A stretch of 64,000 nt of DNA from Gymnorhina tibicen. Lineage: Eukaryota; Chordata; Aves; Passeriformes; Artamidae. This document shows, one piece after another, positions 24,738 through 39,000 of this stretch. The first letter of the stretch is position 1. Each line of letters starts with the position of its first letter. The notes under the pieces were generated by a model. That model did not search any database and was not told where the DNA came from. It saw only the letters and a list, made by a program, of their open reading frames with translations. The position numbers and the translations under genes are program-made. The stretch lies in NCBI GenBank assembly GCA_013399875.1, contig VXAZ01006779.1, positions 899,648 through 963,647 of the forward strand, written 5' to 3'.

Positions 24738-27700
24738 TTCAATATTCCATAAGTTTTATATCCTCTAAAGAAAAAAAAGAGAGAAAACAAACGAAACAAG
24801 ACCATAAGTTAGAAAAGTGGAAATTAGTTTGAAGGCATTGAATGCATTTGCAAATTCTTACTGTATCTTGACCAATCATGCTCTGTTAGCTGTTTAAAAT
24901 CTAGATCGTCTCATAGAGCTAAAGAATGACTTCATCAATTTCATCATATCGCAAAGGAGTCCAAGCAACTTCTGAGTAAATATGCCCTCTAAACAAATGG
25001 GGAAAAGCAAGTCATGTTCTTTGAAGACACAGCACATACAAATTACTGGGTAGTACTGGGTAGTACTAAAACTACTGGTTGTAGTTTCTCTACAAATCCA
25101 TTCATTTTCTCTGAAAAGTCTTCCTGGAATGGTTTGGCTATCAAGAAGTCTGTAACAGAAAAAAAAAAAAATCAACAGTCTGCCAAACAATAAAGACTGG
25201 GATAAAATCTGCACTGTATGCAACAGAAGGCAAAACTCCAGGGAGCAAGGCTAGCTAGAACAGCTCACATGAAAGGAAACAGTATTAGTTCCAGCAACTA
25301 AATCCATGTTATCAGACAAAAATTTGAGGTCTCTTATGTTAGGCACATCAGGAAGGGGGAGATAATGGCTAAGAATGAAAACTGGATTCAGCTGTTAAAG
25401 AAAAATATTTTGCTGGAGGACATTGAAATGGCAAGGGTATTTTATTTTTCTCTCTTCTTCTGTTACTGGTATCAAATTTTTTGGACAAGTCAGGAGTCTT
25501 AAAAGGTTTGTTTTGTAGGAAGGTATTTGCTAGAGATGTTGGAGCAAAAGGGCACAGAGCATACATTCGGTAATGAACAGGAAATTAAACACAAGGAGAA
25601 AAGGAGCTGCAGGTATTCAACACCTGCAAGGGTGACTGGCTTTGCAGCTGTTTTGGAACATTACCCCAGTGCACCTAATTTTCAAACTGTGTTAAATCTG
25701 GAGCTTATGTGTCTCAGGTGATCTCTTTTGTCTATTCCCATTTTATCCATAGTGCTTCAAGAAATGCTCAGCTTACATGTTAAGGTGAAATCCTATGTAC
25801 TTTTTGGCCATTAAAAATCCCAAAGCACTTGTTAAAACAGCTCTGATCTCATTTTCTTCTCAGACTCCTCTAGTTTACTACAGCTTGAAGATGACTGGGA
25901 GGAAAAAAAAGCAGCTGTCTTGTAGTGTGTTATGATATGCGTAATTTGTAACCATGCAAGGTTTTGGTAAAGATCCTTGTACTTCTGGTACAAGGGGTTT
26001 TAGGACTTCCTAAAATCACTGTTTTATGTGTCCATACAGCATGAATGTTATAGACAAAGCTGTCTAAATAACAAGAAAGCAGAAATGGAGGGCAAGACTG
26101 AATTACCTGCAGTACTTCCTAGTGAGCTCTGTCTAACAGTGTGTGAGAAGTTCAACAATTTTGCACTGACACACCTGAAGTTGTCAGATTTCCATGGCGA
26201 TGATCTTCTGGCATAAAGTATAAGAGGGTTACTGGCCCTGATGTGAATCCCAGACATGACTCTAATTAACAATGAGTTTCACATTCTGTGCTGCAACACT
26301 GTCCTTCAGATCTTCTCTGCTTGACTCAGGAGTTTTGCCTTATGATCTGAAAGAACCACTCAAAGCAGGAAAGCTGTGGGGACCGTGCATTTCCTTGACC
26401 AAGTCCAGAGTCATGAAACCGTGATATTAAAGTAAAAAGCCATGTGTACTAGCCATATGTCATTCCTGCCCTTAGTATCTTGGGGATAAGACTGCATTCC
26501 CTACATGTGCTTCCAAAGGAGAAGTCTTATTTGCTTTCTGAACTAGTTCCTAATGGTCCATAAACTTTTATGAATAGGTTCTGTTTTCCCAGAAAAATAC
26601 TTTGCCATGCTAAGATCAAGAAAATAAAGGATTTTTTCCTGAATCCTTGAACACAATTTCTTAATGTACAAGCACCAACAAGATGAATTAAAGTGTGTAA
26701 GAGTTTGATTTTTCAGTCCCATAATTCTTCTGATTTTTTGTGCCTATGTTTTTTGAATTTACTTATTCTTCGAAAAGAAAAGTGACATCAAAATATATCT
26801 TACAGCTGCATACATGTATAGAAAATCTGAGACATCTAGTTCCAGCAGCTCAAGCCTCTTCATTTAATAACAGATTAAGTGACAGCTATTTTTCTGTGTA
26901 GTATCATGCTGGAGAGAAACAAATCAGTTTTGTACAGATAAGAGATGTTGAGACTCAGGAATTTTGGTTTCTTTTTAGCTGCCCTGGTGGTTTTTGCACA
27001 CTTCTTGCTCTGTTCCCTCCTGTCGGTTTCCGCTGCAATTTTAGCTATACTCCATCCCTTGCATTTTACAAAATCCCTATCACGCGCTCCACTTTTAAAA
27101 CCTCTATTTCAAGTTCTGATTTATCCAAACTATCCAGTTCAAATCCCTGCAGAACTACTTCTCAGTTTCTGCTGCAGATGCCTCGCCATCTTTTTCTGGC
27201 CCCCTACCAGCCCACTGTTTTCATATATCTCTTATGCTTTGTCAGATAGTAGTCTCCTATTCCACAGTGTTTCTTTCTCCGACAGGTGGTTTCTATATTT
27301 TTACTCCAGAACCATCTCCCATTAGCTTCACTGGTGTCCTGCTCTACCCTCTTCCTTTTTTCTACTGAGGACAGACATGTTTTGTCTCAGTTTGATCTCA
27401 GTGTCTTGATGTATTTTTTTCACTTCATTCCAGTTACTTTAACTTCTTTTAAAACTATAGAAACTGGGTTTCTATCCAACATTTTCTCTGAATCCCAAGG
27501 TGTATATTTGGCAGACACATCTGCTCTTTCCTCACCATCCTCTCCTTTCCATTCTCATTTGGCTCAGTGAGAACCAAGCCACCATATACGCAACAAGATC
27601 CCCATCTACCTACCTTGCAGCAATGCTGGATATGATATAGGGCAATGAACTCCAACTTCCCGCTCCCACTTCTCCCCAGTTTTTGATTCTTTGTCTGTTC

Positions 27701-29739
27701 TCTGTTTTCTGACTCCTAAACTTTGTCTTCATGACCTCAAGCAAATCACATCCTCTTCTCCACCGCCCTTTTCCTGTAAGCTTTTCCCCTATGATCCCAT
27801 ATACTGCACTGACATTCTCTAGGTTTGAATGACTTGTCTTCCTCCTCAGTGACTGGTTGGTTTTAAGGGACTGGACAGAAACGTGACTTCTCTTCAAACA
27901 GAACACAGAAAAATCTTTCTCTTCTGTGTATAAATTGTCCTTCAAAAGGAGCTGTTTTCTAGCAGTCACAGCAGAATTACAGTCTCTGCTTTACCTGTAC
28001 CATGAAACAAGATGTGAATAACAAATTATTATGCTAGTTCTCTTCATGGTAGCTTAAATTAATACATTTTATTTTACACTTGGAATGGATTAGATGCACA
28101 CAGACAGTTATCACAGCTCAGCTGGCAAGTGGCGCAGTTATATCAATTCAGGGTCTGTGGTACCTTGATTGAGTGATCAGCTTGGAGCTACTACAAGGAG
28201 AAACTACAAAAAAGGTGTGAATTTGTCTTAACCTTAATCTTAAATCTATATACTTAAGGCTGAAGCGATCACACATGATCAGTGGGGAAGGTAAATGTAG
28301 TCACTCATTAGCCCTATGTGATGCTACAGCAGGTTCACTGGAAACAGATGGAGTCGTGCGTTAAAAATCCTTCTTTGCAATTTTGAGACACATGTAGACT
28401 GACATTTTGATCTGTGTGGGTTTTCTCGAGACTGGCAGGAACATGGAGCAAAGGTAAGTACTTTCTGGCACAAGTCAGAAAGACTGTGCTAGAGAAAAAT
28501 CAGACCTTCCCAAATAAAAGACTGGTAGGATTCATTTGACACGCATAAATTTTCCTAGATCAACTCCTGGATGCACTTGAAGCGTGAAATATTATTGTCT
28601 AAGTCCGGCAAGTCAAAAGCAACTGAAAACAAAGTCTAAAACTGAGAGAAGCCAGTAACCTTTATTTACAGTCAGTAATTCATCAACTTACTGAAGCTTG
28701 TGAAAAACAGCAAATGATCTTCAGTTGGCATATGCAGTCATATTACGCTATAAAATGTCAGTCAGGAGATTGAACTGAAATAGATGTGTAGACCCAAGAA
28801 GTTTATGGACTATGGCTCTCAGTGAACGGCCTGTTTGTGAAGGAAGTGGATGCTGAAAATCAAGAAGTATGCATTCAGATCCAAGGCAAAGAACAACCTG
28901 GCAAGGAAAGCTTTTAAATTAATTGAGAACAGCTAAGTAGCCAAAGTGAGGGGAAAGGAACAATATGATCATAATAGTTTGTAATAGGTTCTGTTTTTTT
29001 GCACAGCACTTGTACCACCTGGTTATATGATTTTACAAAGCCCATTCTCATCCCAGAGGCACGCACTGTACTTTTACCTCAAATAATAGTCTTCCTGATT
29101 TTTCATCAAGAACACTTATTCCAAATTTCTCCAGCAATGGATTTCTCAAGGATTCTAGAAAGCAATGGTGAGATTAAAACAGAGCTTTAATGGCTGCAGC
29201 CATTATCATACCACCTCAATCGGTGAACTTCTCAGGGCTTGACAGATTATTATGAGGGCTCAGGACTTAAAACTATGTCTAAGAAAAACCTATGTGCTAC
29301 AGAGAAGGGTGTTAGTTGGTAATCTGCACTTTCGTACACAAAGATGATCCTGAAGCTATCTCACTAATATAGAATAATAAATAAGTTTCCCAATATTTTT
29401 CATTTATGATGTTTCATCCCTTTCCACAAGGATAACTACCATTGCAACCTAGCCAGATTCCAAGTCCTTTCATTCTGAATTTATCCTTTAGATCTGTTTG
29501 TAAGCATTGACTATACTTTCCTGTCCTAAAATACTGAAGTTTATTATTATGTTTAAAAAGTTATTGCATACAGAGTTTCTTATATATTTTGCACTTCGCT
29601 TGTTTGTTTGGTTTTTGTTTTCAGGCTTGTTAAAAAAATTTAAACAACAGGGGTTTTGAGAGTTTTACACTTTTTGGGATCTCTGTGTTTGGAAGTTTCA
29701 GTCATATTCTGACTTTAGATGCAAATAGATGTCAGATAT

Positions 29740-30278
29740 CTCTACTTTTACTGGGTCCTAATTCTGGGCTTCTCAGTACAAGAAAGATATGGACATACTG
29801 GAGGGAGTCCAGCAAAGGGCTGTGAAGATGATGAAGGAACTGAAGTATTCTTTCTATGAGGAAAGGCTGAGAGAGTTGGAAATGTTCAGTCCGGGGCAGA
29901 GAAGGCTCAAGAGGGTCTTAACAGTTATAAATGCACTTAGTGCACATAGGAGCACCTGAAGGGAGGGTGCAAAGAGGATGGAGACAGCTTCTTCCCAGTG
30001 GTGTCCAGGAGCAGGACAAGAGGCAGTGGGCACAAACTGAAACACAGGTTTCCTCTGAAATATCAGGAACAGGAAACGCTTCTTGCTGTGAGGTTGACCA
30101 AGCACTGGTACAGATTGCCCAGGGAGGTGGTGGAGTGTCCCTTTGTGGAGATATTAAAAAAAACATTTAGAGTTGATCCTGGGCGAGTGGCTCTAAGTGT
30201 CCCTGCTTATACGGAGGCTTTGGACCGGATGACCTCTAGAGGTCCCTGCCCACCTCCACCCTTCTATGATTCTGTGAC
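29740..30278 (+). mobile_element. CR1 LINE 3' end, 5'-truncated
   Basis: This is the end of CR1 ORF2 and its 3' UTR. It runs from GGAGTCCAGCAAAGGGCTGT and GAAAGGCTGAGAGAGTTGGA, through AGGACAAGAGGCAGTGGGCA and ATTGCCCAGGGAGGTGGTGG, to the classic GACCTCTAGAGGTCCCTGCC. It ends in the octamer-like TTCTATGATTCTGTGA. Frameshifts break the coding part. It is sense to CDH12. The 5' limit is approximate. Confidence 0.93.
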
Positions 30279-33200
30279 ATCCACCTTTTTTAAGCTGGAA
30301 TAGAATCTGTGGAAATTGAAGGCAGGTAATCATCTATGATGGCTAAAAAACTGCTGTCAGCATTCATTGAAATAGTAAGTATACAGATCTATAACAACAG
30401 ATTATTTTAGAAAATAAATCTGAAAATAGTGTGGAGGAAACACAGCACAGAAATTCAGCTCAGATAAGAGGAGAGAGGAACCAATTTTAGAAGTAAATGA
30501 TGGCACTTGATGTTGCTCAGGTCAGGCTATCAGCATGCAAATGGGAGCAAGGAGATGCTTATCCAGCAAATTTTGCCTGGTGCCCTCATGAAATTCATAA
30601 AACCTTTGAAAAAGTGACTTCATACTTATACTGACCTCTGCAGATTCTGCATTCCTTGACACATCAGAGGCTTGGGGAGGAGAAAGAAAAGACAAAAATG
30701 CAGCAGGTCTGCAGCATCAGAGCTGTTCTGAATAATCTCTTTTTTTATAAGCGTTTCACCAAATCAGCTTCAAAGCAGCACAGTGAAGCCTCCAGTTCTT
30801 GACTTCACTGTTTCCTCTTGCAGATCCGGCTGACAATCCAAGTGAGTCCCAACTGATGATCTAAGCAAGCAATAAATCTTTTACTGTGTGCTGCAGTTTT
30901 CTCTAGAGTCAGCATGATTACTTTATTTGCTTTTCCTTTGATTGTCTCAGCATCAGCATTTCACTTCAGTTTTTAAATGGATAAAAATATAAGATATTTG
31001 TTCAGATATTCGTTCCAAAAGATATAGAACAGACCTAATATTTACATATTTACATGATGCAAAAGAAAACAATCAAAGGTTATTCCTATTGAATATATGC
31101 CATTAGGCCAGCTCTCCTTTATAGTATTTATGATATTTAATGTTTTAGCACTTTATCAGAAGAAAAAACATTCCAGGCCAGGCATGGGAACAGCAGCTCA
31201 GGAAGCATCTCTGTCTTACCCTTTGGGGTTTAGGTCAGATGCATGCAAATGCAAAATAAAGTTTAGGCTTCTACTGAGGCTGACTATCTGATGAAGTCAT
31301 AGCATCTGCTTTCCCCCCTCTCAACTTTCTTAAGGGCTGAGGTATCCACTCAGATTCACTTGCGCCATCTTTCTGTTCTCAGTCTACCCATTAGTAGAGA
31401 TACTCATAGACATTCAGACACCCATCCCAACATGCTCTTTCCCCACCTAAAACCAGCAGAGCAAGAGCCCTACTGTCTTTTCACCAAGCATCAGATGTGC
31501 CCTCTGGTGCTTGGGTGCCTTGGGGAATGCAGGTGGTGGGTTCTTCCTGCTATGGGTTGGATGAAGGGGGAAAGAACAGACAGGGCAGAGGGAAAATGGG
31601 CAGCAGGGCAAAGGGCAAATGTATACCTTTCAAAACCAGGGTGAAATGGTGTTCAGGGCCTATAATATGTGGTGCTGGTAGAGGAAGTCCTCTACTGCCT
31701 TCTCATCATAGCTGTATTGACTGCTAAGCTAGGAGTGATGGTGTTAAGTCCAACATGCCTTCTACTGCTGCTCACAGTCCAAAACCTGAGACTTAATTAA
31801 ACTTCAGGACAATGCTTTCCCTCTGCCTGGCTGTCTTGCAGTTCTGCCTGCTCAATGCAGCAAGAAAAATGATGTTGAGACTGAATAAAAACAATGCATT
31901 TTCCAAATGACAACAGCGTTTGATAAGATACTCAGCTGGTAATGAGAAATGCAGAGCAGACAGTAGAGCTGACTGGAGGGTCAGATAAGCAAATGAATAA
32001 AACCTTTAAAGGCAGAGGGAGGAGAAATCACAGGAAGTTGTAGACAGGAAGAATTGGCAGTTTGAAAGGGCTGATAACTGAACAGCAGCACATTTTAATT
32101 CCTATATTACCTAGCATGTTTTACTAAAATTCCTATGTAAGATTTATAAAGCTTCTGAAAAGTTTAACAGCTTCCCTCACTTGACTCTGACCCATCATTA
32201 GTTTGGCTGTCTGCAGCCACTGCTTTCCTGTCAATTTCGCATAATGGTTGATTTTCTCCAAAGGAGCAAAGTATAATTTATTTGCACTGATACTACTCAT
32301 TCTAGACCAGGTAAGCTGCTGACTGCTAACATCACTAAACTATCAACCTCCTGATTAAAATCACAGAAGTAAGGAGCCGTGTACAAAGGACTGTGAACCC
32401 AGTCAAGCAGTATGCCAAAGGCCCAAACTGTTTTTTGTCTTGTGGGAGATCAAGTGTTACAGTAAAGGCATGAAAATGATAGGCATGGAACACTGACAAG
32501 AAGCATTCATACCCTGTCCCAAGGTGTAGCAATTCCTTTGTCCTTCTCTTAAGCATCACTGCCTGATGGGCAATAAGACAACACTCGTGGGAAGGCTGAA
32601 GTACAGCTCACAGGACAGCAGTCTGAGAAGTTGCAGTGCTGAACTCCTTTGGAAGAGGGTACAGAGACAAAAACTTATTTGGGCTTCTGTCAAAATAATC
32701 GCAGAATTGTCTGCTCTTTGTGCCAAAATACTTTAACTAATGCAAAACTATCCTTCCTAGAACAGTAGATACGTTACCTCAGTGGGATCTTCAAAAGCAC
32801 TCAGCCTGGACTATTACAAAAGCTTTACATCAGTGATAAGTGCAATTGAAAATCTCCACAAAATCATGCATAAATATGTCTTTTTGTGTGAAATGCTGAA
32901 AGAAAAATCATAGTAAAACTATCAGAAATATTTTGGTATGCCAGCAAACTTGGGGGTGTATTTTTTTTAAGGTGTGTCAAGTGTGATGTGGCATAAAGGC
33001 AATTCTGCCACTTCTTTAGCAACACCCACACAGGCATCTCCAGTTTCTGATACCTTGGAACAAAGCAATGCAATAAGACCTTTCTACCTATGCTCCCCCT
33101 GTTTGTTTTGTGTTATTATATGACAGTAGAGGCACTTAGAGCAAGTTAGATCAACCACATTGGCTGCTCATTTTTGGTTGCATTTTAATATGCAAACTTA

Positions 33201-35789
33201 GCATCACACCTGAGGTGGTTTTTTGACATCAGTTCTGCAAGCACAGCTGAGCAGTGACCCATTTGTGACACTGGTTAGATCACATAACAGCTGAAACCAA
33301 ACTACATTTTTACAAACTGTCGCTTTTCATTTGGAAAGGAAATTGCATTTGGGAGAACTACAAGATAATGCTGATTCGAAGCAGGAAAGGAGGTCAGGAT
33401 AGGAGATAACTACTTAACCTGGAACAGCAGCAGGAGCCCTTGTGTGACTGTGTCTGCTTGGGCCCTTTGGAGAAATGTCATGTTAAGATTTCATGGAAAT
33501 AGTTAGATAGCAGTGAATGGCAGTGCTGGTTCCTTTTCACGCTTCAGATAGAACTGGGTTTTGTCCATTGAGGGGTTTTCAATGTTTGTTTGTTTGCTTG
33601 TTTGTTATTTTTTACCCTCTGTTACTTGTATTCCCCCTAAAAAAAACCCCAACAAAACCAACATATTTGAGATTACTATGTATTGGCATGGGTAGGGTTC
33701 TTCTGGGATCTACCTGGTATCCATGAGATTACCAAAGGGATACAGTCTGACAGCAGACTAGCCCAAGTTTCCTCTGGTTTGACCTCTAAGGCCTCAGTAG
33801 TGTTCTGAAGATATTCAGCAAAGGTACAGAAAGTTTCTGCTGCCATTGAGGGAGATGGCTTAATTAATTATTTAAAACATATAAATAAAAAAACCACCCT
33901 GAAACCTTGTAGAACAGCACCTAGGAACATCCTTTACATTTTTTGGTTAATGACAGGCAAATTTTACAACGAAACTTCGAATGTTATTTTATTGTTATTA
34001 GTGTTAGATTTTTCTAATAACTCTTACTATGAATATATCTGGTGATATTTTTATGTGATAATAGGTAGGTTTGATTGCATTTACTTCCTTCAAGCAGACT
34101 ATCACAATATTAAACCTGGGATATTAAAACTGGGAGTTCTGCATAACAGAAGTCCTATTTTCATTATACTAAGAAATGTATTTCTTAGAATATTTAATAT
34201 TAACAGTGTTTATTCAATAACAAATACTATTTTTTTTAAACATCTAATATTTCACATATATAATAGTGTGTATGCATATAGCACAATAGCTGCTGGGTTG
34301 TACAGTAAAACTGTAAAGGGCACTTCAAAAATATTGTGATTGTATTAGCACAGGACAACATGAATGATATGCAAAACCTGTCTGCTATTGTTGAGCAAGT
34401 AGTACATGACACTTTATTTCACGTTACCATGTTGCACAGAGGAGAAAAAAGATTCTTTAGCATTTCTGCTTCCGCAAAACTGTGTGAGACAACATTTTCA
34501 AGTTAATAAAAAACCACAAGAAACAGAGTCCAAGGTAATCTTTAAGGTCAAAAGAAGGTATGGAAAAGAACCTAAATTAATATAATACTGATTCAAGTGC
34601 TGTAGCCCTGAGAAGGACTGGAAATTTAACAATCCTATGTAGCCCTAAATAACTCAGATGACTGTATCATGTAGCACAGGAAAATAAAATGTTTTGTAGA
34701 TTTATTTATACCTGTTTGAGCTTAATGACTTCTTTAGGCATGCATGTGTTACAGAGGCAAGCAGAAATCTGTCATTTTTGAGAAACTTGCCAAAGCAGAC
34801 AAATGCCTGTCAGACTGTGCTGACGAATTCTTGCAGCTGATGAGTCTCTGTGCCCTTGTGATGCAGCAGCTCACACAGAACATCTGACTCCTCCAGCAAC
34901 ACTTTGTTCCGTGGGTGGCTGGGACTCTGAGAGCAGGGACCCATGTACTCTTGTAGCCTTTTTTGGTAATAAAAGAACTGCTCAGCAATTGGAAAGCCTT
35001 ATGCTGGAGCACTTGATTCAATATTTTTAGACTGGGGACTCATTTCAAAAATTCTTGATTGTACCTTCAGCAAAATCATGGAAATCACTTCTCAGTGTTA
35101 ACTGAGTGGAATGGAAGATACTTTCAGTAATCAGCAGAAGAGTTTATCACTTACCTTTGAGAACAGCAATAAAGTTCTGACTTAGCGCTTCTCATATTTA
35201 CACATGTAAATATGGTGCTAAGATTTGTTGCAGTTTTACACAATGATAACTCAGTGAATGGACTTAGAATTGCAGGAAGGAAATTTTAGTGGCAGGATGG
35301 GATTTTGGAGTTCACGTGGCTTGTATCCTTCAACACATCGCGTTCTCTAACTTTTTGATTTCTTTCAAGCTTGACTTAAAGTCTGAATTTCTTATTTCTC
35401 AGTGTAGGAGTAATTTTTCTGCTTTTCTACATTTTAATAATGGCAATCTTAAAAAGACCTGACAGCCATTGTTATATTTTAAAATATTTGGAACTGCACC
35501 TTATGATGCGTATGATAGATATGATGATACCATTTCCTATTTAGCAGAGTTTAGCATTACAGAGACTATAAGGATTATCATTCCACCTTTCCAGATATTT
35601 CCTTTACTGCACAGTCTCTGTTACCTTACCCAGTTTGCCTTTTTTAGTACCAAGCGACAGCACTCGAGTTGTATCTCTGGTGTGCAGCAAAATGTACATC
35701 ACTGACAGAAAGATTTTGCTACAAAACATAAATTTCCCTTCTGAGTTTTGCCCTTTCACTTCACTGTGTTGAAAAAATCCTACCCTCCC

Positions 35790-36020
35790 CTTTTTGCTGT
35801 TGAAGCTCTTCAGTTTTCTCTAGGCCATTATCCTGTCTCCCTTTATTCATCTCTTATCCAAGATAAGAGTATGCTAATCCTCTTAATCTTTCCTTAAAAC
35901 TTGGAATTCCTAAACCCAAGACAGTTTTTCTTGCTTTTCTATAAGCTTCCTCTAATTTTTTGATATTTATCTATTGACATGATGCCCAGGGCAAAATTCT
36001 AGTGTAGAGGTGTCATATTC
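35790..36020 (-). mobile_element. Possible ancient, highly diverged CR1-like fragment
   Basis: The + strand order (CTGTCTCCCTTTATTC, CTAATCCTCTTAATC, then CTTCCTCTAATTTTTTGATA, then GCCCAGGGCAAAATTCTAGT) resembles the antisense 3' coding part of old CR1/L3 elements, in which a run of frequent phrases leads to a 'not the actual agent but competitor' segment on the - strand. Similarity is weak and by eye only, so this may be ordinary intron. Confidence 0.3.
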
Positions 36021-39000
36021 TCAATATCCAGTTATATGCAGAGATCTAATAATTTCAAGCCACATGATTATTCTACTAATGAAAGTTTCTTTGGGCTTTC
36101 AGGTAGTCTCATCACACCTAGAATCTCATTTGTATTCTTCCAGTCCCTCACCCCTTTTGCCACTCCTGCTTTAATGCTTCTTTCATCTATTTAATTATGT
36201 ATGTATTGGAATTACAAAAAAATCTTAACTGATCACAATACCCAATTGAATTCACTTAGCTTTCATTCATGTTCCTAATGTTTTTAGGCTGCTGCTTATT
36301 ATTTCTGATATGATGGGTGGTATTTAAATATCCCAAGTTGTCATGGACTCCAAATTTCATTTACCTGTAGTTTAATATTTAAAGAAAACCTAAAGTCAAC
36401 ACAGTTTAAACAATTTAAGGTCATATACACAAATAGTGATCTATCACATTACAGAAAATTGTTATTTCATCCCTCACCTTTCTTTGCAATATTTTTCTTT
36501 TAAAAAGCCAGTGTTCTAAGTCACTAGAGAGTAAGCAATGTGCTTTACATCAACAAAGTGTGAGTTGAGACAAGCTGAGGTACTTTTATAAAGCTCCTCT
36601 ATCACCAGGTTATTTCTGCCTCGCAAACTAAGAAAAAATCAATAGACATTTTTGAGGAAATGCTTATTGAGCACAAAGGCACAATGATCAGAAGCTACTA
36701 ACCTTCAAATGCGTAATTTTGGTTGTGCTGATCTTATATTACCACTGCCTTTTTTTATCTTGAGGATACTCCTTGCAATGAGATCCCAAGTAATTAATTT
36801 AAAAAGAAAAAGAGAAATCACTTAAGCCCATATATTCTGAAGTCAGTCTCTTAGCTACCTCTGAGGATCTTGGCCAATAGATCTGATATTTTGTATGATC
36901 TTATGATCTTCACTTAGAGGAGAAAAATTACCAGGACATTTATCCTTTGAACATCAGCTTTAACTTACCTTATTGTTCCCCTTTCTTCCCATGATCTTTC
37001 TCCTTCAAAGCAGAAAAAGTCTGGTTTTATGTAAATTCTTTTATTCCCTTAATTGTTTAAGGTTCATAGTCCAGAGTACCTAATTTGCAAATATTACATT
37101 TAATATATATTATTCATTTTCTCCTTATCAACAGAACTATTTTCAGTAGCAATTCTCTCAAAGTAGCCGGTCTGAAACCTCTCAAGTGAATAATTAATAT
37201 TAAACCAAATTAAAACACCAAAATACACCAATAATTCAGCCTGGACTGAGAAAGTTGCTTTTACCTCAGGTGATTGAAACTGAAATTGAGACCTGCATCA
37301 CAACCATTGCCACAAATGTCTTCAGGGCGACAGACGCAGTCTCTGAGGGCTGCAGGCACCTCCTCCTCCCACCGCTCACCAGTCACAGGGACTTTCCACA
37401 GTGACTGGGCAAGGATACAGTTCTTAGGGAAGATCAGAAGGAACTGCTGACCCAAGAGAAGTAAAATTAAACTTAAGAAGAGCCCAGCCCTTCAAGAAAA
37501 TACAGAAAGGAAGGATTTTTCCTCTTTCCAATTTGATTCAGTTACAGGGAAAGGTATTAAGTATATACTTGAAGCTGGAAAAAATAATGTGTGGAAAAGC
37601 ATAGTTGAGAGCATACTTTCTCTTAGAAACAATACTTCTTTTTATCCCCTTGCATCAAGAATTTTCTTACATAAAAAATTCTTTATTCCAGTTTTTGAGT
37701 TTGACAAATTTTAGTTGAAGTAATAAGGTGCTTTTTAAACTTGGATTGACAGCTGTATCATTCAGAACATACACAAAAATTTATGATTTTTGTTTTCTTA
37801 GATTCACCATCTGGCTCTGCTTAAGGTACAATTTCACAACAGCATTTGAAATACAGACAAGAATATTTATGCTGGTGTACAACAGATGATGTGGGACAAC
37901 TCTATCAAATATAAAAATTGAAGGAATATTCCCCCTCTATTGTTTTTGTTTTGTTTTGTTTTATTCTTTTAGGAGGCCGATTGCAACTACTGATCACTAT
38001 TTATTTTACAATAAAACAATAGGGAAAGCCAGGAATTAGATGTTAAATGTGTTAATGCTCACTGCATTGTATGATTCTTTTTCATTTTCATGCCAATTGC
38101 AATCCAGTAATGTGCTTTACTCCTTCAGAGGTTTTTCTGTATGCATTCTGTTGCTGCAGGAGTAAGTTTGGACTGAGTACTTTTGGCATAACAGCATCTC
38201 TAGGGAAATGATCCATGCTTCCTTTCCCTGCCTGCTATACAAACCGGTGTCTTTGCTGTTACTTTCAGCACTTTGGGCAGGTCAGAGCTCTTCTCATGCT
38301 TACTATTGCTGTGCCTTATCTATTGCCTATGTTTTAGCACTCTTTAAGGTCAATCCTTGAGTTTTACCTCTGGCATTTGGCCTTAATCTTCCCGGTGTAG
38401 CTTCAAAGCAGTCTTCTCTTCCTCTAAAGCACGCACACTTTTATATGTCTTACCTTGCTCTTTTCCTGGCTTAAATTACACTATCATAATATCAAGAACA
38501 AGGTTTAAGAACTGCATATTCCATTTCAGATATTCAGAGTTTAGCCATGTTACCAAGGGCTCCGTCTTTTCATCTTTCAGGTCCAGTATCAGAAAGAAAA
38601 CTTCTGGAAGCAAATATTTTTTCTCCAGATTCATAAGTCCCCTCATGTCTCTCACCAGCAGTGACATGGCAGATCTACACAGGACTGTTCCTGCTTGCAT
38701 TCTTTCTTTTTAGGAGGTATGGGTGTTTATGGGCAAGGTGTGAGTCTGCCCAATTTTTTACACTCTGAAACCTTTCAGCCTAAAATTATGTCAAAGTAGC
38801 TTGTCTGAGACATGGATGGATGTAGCTGTCAGCAATTAACCAAGAATAAATACACTGGGGTGGCCTCTGGACTAGTAACACACAAGAGAGCACTTAGAGC
38901 TTGATAGGACTCAGCTTTCACCATATCAACATTGTGCAACTGAAATTTTTCTGGTACCTCTTGATACTCTACAAATTTTACTTTCTCTGTGTTTATGACA

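Noticed and set aside
26945..27325. 126-codon + strand hydrophobic frame
   Set aside because: Pyrimidine-rich DNA naturally gives Leu/Phe/Ser-rich open frames. No signal peptide context, splice signals or family similarity were seen.
33580..33612. GTTT-type repeat (also G/T runs at 4438-4482 and 16127-16160)
   Set aside because: Ordinary short simple sequence common in bird introns, with no further structure.
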